Of a stretch of DNA of 64,000 nucleotides, positions 51,491-58,782 are shown in pieces. The notes beneath the pieces were generated by a model. That model had not been told where the DNA came from. It was given only the letters and a program-made list of their open reading frames with translations, and made no database searches. How positions within the stretch are numbered: position 1 is the first letter of the stretch; the number at the start of each line of letters is the position of its first letter. Source of the DNA: Brevibacterium yomogidense (GTDB lineage Bacteria > Actinomycetota > Actinomycetes > Actinomycetales > Brevibacteriaceae); the NCBI RefSeq assembly GCF_900163715.1, contig NZ_FWFF01000020.1:124001-188000 (forward strand), read 5' to 3'. A program made the translations under genes and the position numbers.

Positions 51491-52933
51491 TCACAGCTTG
51501 ATGACGACGGTCTTCGTCTGCGTGTACTCGTCGAACGCCTCGATGGACTTCTCGCGCCCGTAGCCGGACTTCTTGTATCCGCCGAACGGCAGCTCGACGC
51601 CGCCGCCGGCACCGTAGGTGTTCACGAACACCTGGCCCGCCTCGATCTCATGCGCCATCCGGTGGGCACGCGACAGGTTCTGGGTCCAGACGGCCGACAC
51701 CAGTCCGTACTCCGTGCCGTTGGCCAGTGCGAGGGCCTCCTCGTCGTCCTCGAAGGTCGACACGGCGACGACGGGACCGAACACCTCTTCGTGGAAGATC
51801 CGCTGGGACGGGTCCACCCCCGTGACGATCGTCGGGGAGACGAACGCGCCGTTCTCCAACGCACCGCCCAGCCCCGCGGGCCGACCTCCGCCGACTGCGA
51901 CCTGCGACGGGTCGAGCTCGTCCAGGAACCCCTGCACGCGGTCCATCTGCTTGGCCGACACGAGCGGGCCCAGGCCCGGATCGTCGGTGCCGCGGCCCAC
52001 GGTGATCTCCCCCACCGCCCGACGCATCTTCTCGATGACCTCGTCGTGCACTGACGCGTGGACGAGGAGGCGGGCGCCCGCAGAGCAGGTCTGACCTGCG
52101 TTCTGGATGAAGGAGCGGACCAGGCTGGGCACCGCACCGTCGATGTCCGCATCCGGGAAGACGACGTTCGCGGACTTCCCGCCCAGTTCGAGCACGGTGG
52201 GGATGACGCGGTCCGCTGCGGCGTGCGCGATGAGCGAACCGGTCGCGGTCGAGCCCACGAATCCGAGGTGCGCGACGCCGGGGTGCTTCGCCAGCGCATC
52301 GCCTGCCTCCGCCCCGAGCCCGACGACCACGTTGAAGGCTCCGCGGGGGAAGCCCGCCTCCTGGATGATCTCCGCGAGCCGGACCGTGGTGCGCGGGGTC
52401 TCGTCGGCCGGCTTCGCGACGGCGCAGTTCCCTGTCGCCAGCGACGTCGCCGCGGCACGGCCGATGAGCTGGAGCGGGTAGTTCCAGGCCACGATGTGTC
52501 CGGTCACGCCGTAGGGCTCACGGCGCGTGTAGACGTGCATGTCGTCGGCCATCGGGATCTGGTGCCCGTAGTACGCCTCGATCGTGTGGCCGTAGTACTC
52601 GAAGTAGCGGGCGCAGACGTCGACGTCCGCGTAGGCCTGGGTGAGCGGCTTGCCCGTGTCCTCCGACTCCAGGCGCGCCAGCTCCTCGCGGTTCGCGCGG
52701 ATGCGGCTCCCCGCCGCGACGAGGAGCGTCGAGCGCTGCTCCGGCGAGCTGCGACGCCATTCGCGCTGCGCCTTCGCCGCCGCCGCCACGGCCTGATCGA
52801 CCTCATCGGCGCTCGCGCGGGAGACATCGCCGATCACGTCCCCGGTGGCGGGGTCGATGTTGGCGTAGGTCTTCAGCGTCGGGAGGTGCCGGCCGCCGAT
52901 GAATGACGTGGTCTGCAGAGTGGGAGCGGTCAT
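51491..52933 (-). CDS. Aldehyde dehydrogenase (NAD-dependent)
   Basis: A 480-residue ALDH. IVAWNYPLQL is the cofactor entry, VLELGGKSANVV holds the general-base Glu, NAGQTCSAGARLLV holds the nucleophile Cys, and EEVFGPVVAV completes the site. GGVELPFGGYKKSGYGRE near the end resembles betaine/aminobutyraldehyde dehydrogenases. It oxidises an aldehyde to a carboxylic acid; the substrate is not clear. ATG 52933 starts the family-like N-terminus; no good ribosome binding site is seen, and GTG 52951 is an alternative. Confidence 0.92.
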   Translation of the reverse strand: MTAPTLQTTSFIGGRHLPTLKTYANIDPATGDVIGDVSRASADEVDQAVAAAAKAQREWRRSSPEQRSTLLVAAGSRIRANREELARLESEDTGKPLTQAYADVDVCARYFEYYGHTIEAYYGHQIPMADDMHVYTRREPYGVTGHIVAWNYPLQLIGRAAATSLATGNCAVAKPADETPRTTVRLAEIIQEAGFPRGAFNVVVGLGAEAGDALAKHPGVAHLGFVGSTATGSLIAHAAADRVIPTVLELGGKSANVVFPDADIDGAVPSLVRSFIQNAGQTCSAGARLLVHASVHDEVIEKMRRAVGEITVGRGTDDPGLGPLVSAKQMDRVQGFLDELDPSQVAVGGGRPAGLGGALENGAFVSPTIVTGVDPSQRIFHEEVFGPVVAVSTFEDDEEALALANGTEYGLVSAVWTQNLSRAHRMAHEIEAGQVFVNTYGAGGGVELPFGGYKKSGYGREKSIEAFDEYTQTKTVVIKL

Positions 52934-52976
52934 GAGGCCATTGAACACCACGGACCTGCTGAACCCCAGTGCACGT

Positions 52977-53015
52977 CCGGTGAGTGGATCCGGTGAGTGG
53001 ATCCGGTGAGCGGCC
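52977..53015. repeat. Three 13-bp tandem repeats
   Basis: CCGGTGAGTGGAT appears twice, then CCGGTGAGCGGCC, in the space between the sterol-carrier gene end and the ALDH start. It lies directly beyond the stop-codon array at 53024-53058. Confidence 0.8.
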
Positions 53016-53023
53016 CGCGGCGG

Positions 53024-53058
53024 CTAGCTCAAGGAACCGTCAGCTCGGGGAACCGTCA
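53024..53058 (-). repeat. 16-nt periodic stop-codon array behind sterol-carrier gene
   Basis: On the minus strand the true stop TGA (53058-53056) is followed by TGA (53042-53040) and TAG (53026-53024), exactly 16 nt apart. Units read CGGTTCCCCGAGCTGA and CGGTTCCTTGAGCTAG, and the gene's own end reads CCGTTCCCTGAGCTGA. Three stops thus fall in three frames. Confidence 0.9.
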
Positions 53059-53454
53059 GCTCAGGGAACGGCCCTGCTCGTCGAAGAGCGGCAGCAGATG
53101 GCCGATGTCCGACCGGACGCCCGACGCGGCGACGGAGTTCCGTCCGACGGCCTCGGCGAAGTCAGCAGCACCGGTGGCGAGCGCCAACCACGTGTCCGGG
53201 TCGGACTCGACGGTGTTGGGCGGGGTGCCCCGCGTGTGCCGGGGGCCCTCGACCGCCTGCGTCACACCGAATGGCGGCACCCGCACCTCCACGCTGCCGC
53301 CCGGATGACGGGCTGCGAACTCCTCGAGCGCGTAGCGCACTGCGGTGGCGAGCGTTCTGCGGTCGACGCCGGACGCGGAGCACGTCCGGGCGGTGCACCA
53401 GGCGGCCAGGGCCTGCTGCCCGACAGCGGGATCCGTCCTGCGCTTCGTGCTCAT
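53056..53454 (-). CDS. Sterol carrier-family protein
   Basis: A 132-residue SCP-like/maleylpyruvate isomerase C-domain-like protein: AVRYALEEFAARHPGGSVEVRVPP, then THWLALATGAADFAEA-type end (here DTWLALATGAADFAEA). It may bind a hydrophobic ligand; no enzyme activity can be claimed. Its ATG overlaps the asparaginase stop as ATGA, so it is the last gene of the DUF3151/asparaginase/sterol-carrier unit. The last codons are part of a 16-nt repeat array. Confidence 0.82.
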   Translation of the reverse strand: MSTKRRTDPAVGQQALAAWCTARTCSASGVDRRTLATAVRYALEEFAARHPGGSVEVRVPPFGVTQAVEGPRHTRGTPPNTVESDPDTWLALATGAADFAEAVGRNSVAASGVRSDIGHLLPLFDEQGRSLS

Positions 53455-54473
53455 CGTGCTCCTCCTCCGAACGTCCGCAGCGCCGCACCCTCGCGCAGAC
53501 GGCCCACGTGGACCGTCCGCCCGTCGTCGTCGATGCCGCCGGTGACGGGCTGGGTCAGTTCCTCGAGCACCCGCTGGGCCGCCTCCGCGGGCACGTCGCC
53601 GCTCGCCTCCAGCAGGCGCAGCGCGGTCAGGGTGGTGGGGCGCGAGGAGCCGTCGAGGCACTTCGCAGCGACGGACCACCCCGTGCGGGTCGCCATGACC
53701 ATGACGCCCTCCGCCCCGAACTTCGCGAAGACCCCCAGCTCCTCGAGGACGGTGGTGTTGGGCCGGCCGCGGCCCTCGACCGTCCAGGGATGTGCGAAGA
53801 CGCCGTCCATGAGCCGGGAGCTCAGCTCATCGGCCCCTCTCGCCACGTGCGAGATCGCGGTGGCGAGCGCGGTGAGCGTGAGCGCGTGGACGGGCGCGCC
53901 GCACCCGTCGACCCCGATCGCCAGGGGCGGGGCACCGGTGAGCTCCTCGACCACCCGTTCGACCTCCTGCTGCACGGGGTGGTTCGGATCCAGATAGGTG
54001 TCCGTGGGGTGACCGCCCGCGACGGCGGCCAGGAGGAATGCGGCGTGCTTCCCGGAGCAGTTGAAGTGCAGCCGTGAGGTGGGGTGTCCTGCGGCGGCTC
54101 GTGCGTCCCGCGTCACGCGGTCGGCGGGCGCGACGGCCGGGCAGCGCAGGTGCGACTCGTCCAGACCGGCGGAGGCCAGCATGTCGGCCACGACATCGAT
54201 GTGCCGCTGCTCTGCCCGGTGCGAGGCGGTCGCGAGTCCCAGTGCCGGCCCTGTGAGCTCCGCTCCCATCCGCATGCTCGCGATCGCCTGCAGCGGCTTG
54301 AGCGTCGAGCGCACGAAGACCGGTGCGTCCACTGCTCCGAGGGTCGCGGCGGGCGTTCCGGACGGGTCGAGGAGCACGGCGGAGCCGATGTGCCGGGACT
54401 CGATGAAGCCCGAGCGCTCGACGATCGCCAGTTCGACGGCGGCGTCCGCGGTGAAGGTCTCAGCCGTCTGCAC
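53451..54473 (-). CDS. Asparaginase (Asparaginase_II family)
   Basis: A 340-residue protein of the Rhizobium etli-type asparaginase family: FVRSTLKPLQAIASM (Ser and Lys in the S-x2-K active site), LGLATASHRAE, HFNCSGKHAAFL and GVDGCGAPVHAL. It hydrolyses L-asparagine to aspartate and ammonia in the cytosol. GTG 54473 starts 5 nt after the DUF3151 stop. Co-transcription near pur genes fits nitrogen and aspartate supply (inference). Confidence 0.9.
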   Translation of the reverse strand: MQTAETFTADAAVELAIVERSGFIESRHIGSAVLLDPSGTPAATLGAVDAPVFVRSTLKPLQAIASMRMGAELTGPALGLATASHRAEQRHIDVVADMLASAGLDESHLRCPAVAPADRVTRDARAAAGHPTSRLHFNCSGKHAAFLLAAVAGGHPTDTYLDPNHPVQQEVERVVEELTGAPPLAIGVDGCGAPVHALTLTALATAISHVARGADELSSRLMDGVFAHPWTVEGRGRPNTTVLEELGVFAKFGAEGVMVMATRTGWSVAAKCLDGSSRPTTLTALRLLEASGDVPAEAAQRVLEELTQPVTGGIDDDGRTVHVGRLREGAALRTFGGGAR

Positions 54474-54478
54474 GGGTG

Positions 54479-54943
54479 TCAGCCCCGGTGTCCGGCGATC
54501 TGCTCCATCGCCGTCGGATCGGAGTCGTTCAGGAACTTCTCCACCCGTGCGGCCTCCTCCGATTCGCCGATGCTCGCAGCTGCGCGTCCCAGCGCGTAGA
54601 GCGAGCGGAGGAACCCGCGGTTGATCTCGTGCGTCCAGGGGATCGGTCCCGCACCGCGCCAGCCCGCACCACGCAGGGCGTCGAGACCGCGGTGGTAGCC
54701 GACTCGCGCATACGCGTAGGAGTCGACGGTGCGGCCCTCATCGAAGGCCTCGTCCGACAGTTCGGCCCAGGCGAGGGAGGACGAGGGGAGGACGCTCGCG
54801 ACGTCGATCGGCTCGTCGCCCGCGTCCAGGCGGCGCTTCGCATCGACGTCCGGGTGGTCGTCGGGGAGGTAGGTGGGCTGCGGGCCCAGCTGCGCTGCGT
54901 CGAGGTTGCCGATGTGCGAGGGGTGACCGAGGTTCTGGCTCAT
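54479..54943 (-). CDS. DUF3151 protein
   Basis: A 154-residue actinobacterial protein: VASVLPSSSLAWAELSDEAFDE, SYAYARVGYHRGLDALRGAGW, GPIPWTHEINRGFLRSLYAL. Function unknown; the helical repeats resemble small TPR-like folds. ATG 54943 follows a TATTGT -10 by 6 nt. First of three coupled genes. Confidence 0.93.
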   Translation of the reverse strand: MSQNLGHPSHIGNLDAAQLGPQPTYLPDDHPDVDAKRRLDAGDEPIDVASVLPSSSLAWAELSDEAFDEGRTVDSYAYARVGYHRGLDALRGAGWRGAGPIPWTHEINRGFLRSLYALGRAAASIGESEEAARVEKFLNDSDPTAMEQIAGHRG

Positions 54944-54949
54944 GCCCTC

Positions 54950-54955
54950 ACAATA
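54950..54955 (-). promoter_or_regulatory. -10 element, leaderless DUF3151
   Basis: On the minus strand TATTGT ends 6 nt before ATG 54943. Confidence 0.45.
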
Positions 54956-54977
54956 GGACACGCGCCTCAGCGTGCGG

Positions 54978-55976
54978 TCAGCCCTCGGCACCGTCCTCGT
55001 CCTCGGCGGGCTGGAGTGCGAAGGGATCCTCGGTCAGCGCGCCCAGTGCGCCCGCGTCCCCCAGCTCGGTCAGCTGCTGTGCCGACCCCACACCGGTGAG
55101 CCACACGCCCACGTCCGATGCCAGCCATTCGTCCACGTCCTCGGCATCGGCGCTCACGGCCGCCATGCCGAATCCCGACGCAGCGAGGTCAGCGGGCGAT
55201 GTCCCCTCCGGGTCGCCGTCGAAGAGCGCCACCGCTCCGGCGTCGGCGGTCCGCTCCGCGAGCGCCGCATCGTCGGTCCGCACGATGAGTGCGTCGATGC
55301 GCTCCGCATCCTCGGCGGAGGTGAGCACCGCGTCGAGCGCCGCGTCGGAATCGACCGACGGCATGAACACCGTGTCGGTGCTGAAGTCCTCGTAGACCTC
55401 GTCCCACGTCGCCGGGGAGCCTGAGTTCGTCTCTTCCCGGGGGGCGGGGATCGTGCCGTCTGCGAACTCCTCAGCGGTCAGGTCCGCATACGGCTTCCCG
55501 TACACGTCCTCGCCGGCCTCCGGTCCGCCCGCTCCCAGGGCGATCGTCCCGTCACCCAGCTCGACGAGGTCGACCGCCGGCATGAAGCCGAACCGCACGT
55601 TCTCCCGGACGGCTTCCGCCGAATTCTCCGGATACACCGCGGCTCCCCCGCCGTCGGCGGCGATGACGGGCGCGGGCAGCGACTCCGCCGTCGGCGGCTC
55701 CTCGGCGGACAGGATGGACCAGCCGATGAGGCCGACCACTGCCGCTGCGGCGACGCCGGCGACGATGAGCGGGGCGAACGTCCGGCGTCCGGCCTTCGCC
55801 GCCTCCGCCTCTGCGACGCGCTCCTCCCACGCGGCCCGTTCCTCCGCGGACACCGGCTTCGCGCGTTCGGTCCCGCTGCGCCTGCTGCCCTTCACGCGCT
55901 CCGGGGTCAGGTCCGCCAGGGACTCGATGCGGTCGTCGTCGCGACGATCGCGCTTCTTCTTCGCCACCCTGCTCAC
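54978..55976 (-). CDS. GDPD-like membrane protein with lost active site
   Basis: A 332-residue protein. A Lys/Arg-rich cytoplasmic head (1-65) and one TM segment (about 67-89) precede a domain shaped like glycerophosphodiester phosphodiesterase: VIAADGGGAAVYPENSAEAV, then VDLVELGDGTIAL, then ADLTAEEF, ATWDEVYEDF and a closing LGALTEDPFAL. Yet the GDPD catalytic residues are changed: H-R-G is D-G-G (109-111), E-x-D is missing in VDLVEL, and the later H-D is absent. PEN (116-118) is kept. It starts as GTGA overlap with the glycosyltransferase, so it is the last gene of the export operon. It may bind glycerol-phosphate polymer rather than cut it (inference). Confidence 0.72.
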   Translation of the reverse strand: MSRVAKKKRDRRDDDRIESLADLTPERVKGSRRSGTERAKPVSAEERAAWEERVAEAEAAKAGRRTFAPLIVAGVAAAAVVGLIGWSILSAEEPPTAESLPAPVIAADGGGAAVYPENSAEAVRENVRFGFMPAVDLVELGDGTIALGAGGPEAGEDVYGKPYADLTAEEFADGTIPAPREETNSGSPATWDEVYEDFSTDTVFMPSVDSDAALDAVLTSAEDAERIDALIVRTDDAALAERTADAGAVALFDGDPEGTSPADLAASGFGMAAVSADAEDVDEWLASDVGVWLTGVGSAQQLTELGDAGALGALTEDPFALQPAEDEDGAEG

Positions 55977-57064
55977 CTGCTCCTGTCCCTGTTGGTCGCC
56001 GCACCGGTCGCCAGTCCCCGCAGGAACCCGGCTCCCCAGCTCACGTGCATGGAGGGGAGCACCAGTCCGAACCACAGCCGTTCGCGGATCCCCGCGTCGT
56101 CGGCTCGCCACACCGCTGTGACGATGCCCGCCGCGTAGGCGGCGCTGGGCACGTGCACCAGCGACGTGAAGCCGCGCACGAACCGCGGCCACCGCCGGGT
56201 GGATCCGGTCAGCTGCAGCACCGCCTCGACGAGCGAGGCGGTCACGCCCAGCACCAGGAGGGGCGGTGCGAAGTACCGCGCGGAGTTCCGCGCACCGTAC
56301 CGGCGGACGATCTCCGCACGCCACACCCCGGTGGCGTAGAACTGCTTGACGAGGTTCGACCACGTGGCCCGCGGCCAGTAGGTGACCTGCAGCTCCGGGG
56401 CGAACCAGACGAGGCCCCCGGCTTCGCGGACGCGCAGGTTGAGCTCCCAGTCCTGTCCGCGGCGCAGCGTCCCGTCGAAGCCGCCCAGTGCCTCGAACAC
56501 CTCGCGGCGGAAGACGCCCAGGTACGCGGATTCCGCCTCCTGGGCCTCATCGCCCGCATGGTAGGCGGGGCCGCCCAGCCCGATCCGCGACATGTACGCC
56601 CGTGCGACGGCGCGCTGGAAGGCCGTGCGGCCTCGGGCCCGCATGAGCCCTCCCGCGTTCGCCGCACGCGTCTTCCGCAGGACGGCCACGCCGCGGGCGG
56701 TGTAGTCCGCGGTGAGCTCCGAATGCGCGTCGACGCGGATGACGACGGGGTGCGTCGTCTGCGCGACGGCCAGATTCAGGCCGATCGGGGTGTCGCCGGC
56801 GGGGTTGTCGACCGTGATGATCCGGGGGTCCGCCGCGGCCATCCGGCGGACGATCTCCGTGGTCCCGTCGGTCGACGGCCCCAGTGCGACCACGATCTCC
56901 TTCTGCCCCGGGTAGTCCTGGGCGAGGATCGTCGACACGGCCTCCTCGACGTGGCCCGCCTCGTTGAGGATCGGCATGATGTAGGACACGCCCGGCAGGG
57001 CGTCCAGCGGAGGAAGGGCTTCCGGTCCGAGACCGGTTCCCGCCCCGCGCCGTGCGCCGCTCAC
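55973..57064 (-). CDS. Family 2 glycosyltransferase
   Basis: A 363-residue GT-A enzyme: VSYIMPILNEAGHVEEAVST, VVIRVDAHSELTAD (DxD-like metal site as DAH), GRTAFQRAVARAY, FEALGGFDGTLRRGQDWELN and a late pair of hydrophobic segments. The N-terminal 20 residues are Arg/Gly/Pro-rich. GTG 57064 overlaps the stop of the ABC ATPase as GTGA. In this cluster it likely builds or decorates the exported cell-wall polymer; the donor sugar is unknown. Confidence 0.9.
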   Translation of the reverse strand: MSGARRGAGTGLGPEALPPLDALPGVSYIMPILNEAGHVEEAVSTILAQDYPGQKEIVVALGPSTDGTTEIVRRMAAADPRIITVDNPAGDTPIGLNLAVAQTTHPVVIRVDAHSELTADYTARGVAVLRKTRAANAGGLMRARGRTAFQRAVARAYMSRIGLGGPAYHAGDEAQEAESAYLGVFRREVFEALGGFDGTLRRGQDWELNLRVREAGGLVWFAPELQVTYWPRATWSNLVKQFYATGVWRAEIVRRYGARNSARYFAPPLLVLGVTASLVEAVLQLTGSTRRWPRFVRGFTSLVHVPSAAYAAGIVTAVWRADDAGIRERLWFGLVLPSMHVSWGAGFLRGLATGAATNRDRSR

Positions 57065-57834
57065 TTGTGCTTCTCGTATTCCTTGACGACGTCCGCCGTA
57101 TCCCCGTCCGCGCGGAGCACGCCCTTCTCGATCCAGATCGTGCGGTTGCACGTGTCGCGGATCGACCGCATCGAGTGCGACACGAGGAAGACGGTGCCGG
57201 CGGACTCGCGGATGTTCCGGATGCGCTGCTCGGAGCGCTTGCGGAATTCGCGGTCGCCCACGCTCAGCGCTTCGTCCACGATCAGGATCTCGTGGTGCTT
57301 CGCCGTCGCGATGCCGAACTTCAGGCGGGCGGTCATCCCGGAGGAGTAGGTGCGCATCGGCATGTCGATGAAATCGCGCAGACCGGTGAACTCGACGATG
57401 TCGTCGTACTTCTCCTCGATCTCCTTGCGGCTCATCCCCAGCGCCTGACCGCCCAGGATGATGTTCCGGCTGCCGGAGAGGTCGTTCAGCAGGGCTGCAC
57501 CGATGCCCAGGAGGTTCGGGCGGCTCTTCGCGTACACGGCTCCGCGCGTCGCCGGCGTGAGTCCGGTGATCGTCCGCATGAGCGTCGACTTGCCGGACCC
57601 GTTGGTCCCGATGATGCCGATCGATTCGTTGGCGTGCGCGGTGAAGGAGATGCCCTTGAGCGCGTGCACCGTCTGCAGCGAGCGGCCGCGGTTCAGCAGT
57701 CCGGACGTGCTGCCCGGCGTCGCCTTCTTCCCGGTGGCCAGCGTGCGGTACTCGACGTGCACGTCGTCGCAGATGACGACGGGGTCCTCGACGGTCGCGC
57801 CGTCGCGCGCGCACTTGTCAGTGGTCTCGGCCAT
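57061..57834 (-). CDS. Polysaccharide/teichoic acid ABC exporter ATPase
   Basis: A 257-residue ATPase of the TagH/Wzt class: HALKGISFTAHANESIGIIG, Walker A GTNGSGKST, RTYSSGMTARLKFGIATA as signature (SSGM rather than LSGG), Walker B ILIVDEALSVGD, VSHSMRSI. It has no C-terminal carbohydrate-binding domain. ATG 57834 lies inside the permease gene by 17 nt. With the permease it moves a lipid-linked polymer across the membrane. Confidence 0.92.
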   Translation of the reverse strand: MAETTDKCARDGATVEDPVVICDDVHVEYRTLATGKKATPGSTSGLLNRGRSLQTVHALKGISFTAHANESIGIIGTNGSGKSTLMRTITGLTPATRGAVYAKSRPNLLGIGAALLNDLSGSRNIILGGQALGMSRKEIEEKYDDIVEFTGLRDFIDMPMRTYSSGMTARLKFGIATAKHHEILIVDEALSVGDREFRKRSEQRIRNIRESAGTVFLVSHSMRSIRDTCNRTIWIEKGVLRADGDTADVVKEYEKHK

Positions 57835-58684
57835 AGCGCTCCTCCGCCTTCCAGAAGAAGACCGTGCCGACGGACACCATGACGACCGCCCACACGCTGA
57901 AGTTGAACCAGTACTCGACGGGGATCTCCTGGTTCTCGAGCAGGATCCCGCGCGAGATCGACAGGACGTTGTGCAGCGGATGCCAGTCGTAGATGTCCGC
58001 CAGGATCTGCGGACGTCCATCGAGCAGGCGGCTGGAGTCGAAGAACACCCCGGAGGTGTAGAAGATCATCCTCGACACGAAGGGGATCAGCTGGCTGAGG
58101 TCGCGGAAGTGGACCGTCAGCCGCGAGAAGATGAACGCGATGCCCAGGTTGAAGATCGTGAAGAGCATGACCAGCGGGATGAAGAGGAACCACGACCAGT
58201 CGGGGCGCGAACCGAAGATGATCGCGAGGATGAACATCAGTGCCAGCGTGGGCATGAAGTTCATGAGGTTCTCCAGGACCTTCGCCACCGGCAGCACCAT
58301 GCGGGGGAAGGGCAGGGACTGCACGAGGCTCGTGTTGGAGATGATCGCCTTCGCGCCGCCGTTCATCGAGGAGTTGAAGAACTCCAGCGAGAACACGCCG
58401 ATGATGAGGAACGACACGAAATTGTCCGGCCGGCTGCTCCCGGTCATGATGAAGCCGAACACGGTCCCGTAGACCAGCGCCTGGAAACTGGGTCGCAGGA
58501 GCACCCACGCCATGCCCAGGCGATTGCGCTCGTTCTCGCTCTGGATCCGGTAGCGGGCCAGTGACAGGGTGAAGTCCCGGCGCTCCCAGACCTGCTTGAG
58601 GTACGACGGGAGGGGTGGTCGGGCACCGACGCGGGTCAGGCCGAATCTCTCCGCCTTCTCCGCCAGTTCGGAACTCTTGCTCAT
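57818..58684 (-). CDS. Polysaccharide/teichoic acid ABC exporter permease
   Basis: A 288-residue ABC-2 permease (TagG/Wzm class): SENERNRLGMAWVLLRPSFQ ahead of the first TM, then about six hydrophobic segments and GVFFDSSRLLDG, WHPLHNVLSISRGILL. First gene of the overlapping export operon. ATG 58684 (MSKSSELAEKAERFG) is preferred; ATG 58702 is another option and neither has a strong ribosome binding site. It is divergent from purD-purC. Confidence 0.92.
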   Translation of the reverse strand: MSKSSELAEKAERFGLTRVGARPPLPSYLKQVWERRDFTLSLARYRIQSENERNRLGMAWVLLRPSFQALVYGTVFGFIMTGSSRPDNFVSFLIIGVFSLEFFNSSMNGGAKAIISNTSLVQSLPFPRMVLPVAKVLENLMNFMPTLALMFILAIIFGSRPDWSWFLFIPLVMLFTIFNLGIAFIFSRLTVHFRDLSQLIPFVSRMIFYTSGVFFDSSRLLDGRPQILADIYDWHPLHNVLSISRGILLENQEIPVEYWFNFSVWAVVMVSVGTVFFWKAEERYGRDH

Positions 58685-58769
58685 CGAGTGGATTGCTCTC
58701 ATCAGGGACACGGACACCGCGATTCTAGCCCTCGAACCCTGTGCCCTCTCACCGGCGCGTCGCACCGAC

Positions 58770-58775
58770 TACTCT
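58770..58775 (+). promoter_or_regulatory. -10 element, leaderless purD-purC
   Basis: TACTCT ends 7 nt before GTG 58783, with no ribosome binding site. Confidence 0.45.
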
Positions 58776-58782
58776 GGGTGGC

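Noticed and set aside
52977..53015. 13-bp repeats as an origin iteron cluster
   Set aside because: Only three units, GC-rich, with no DnaA box or replication gene near.
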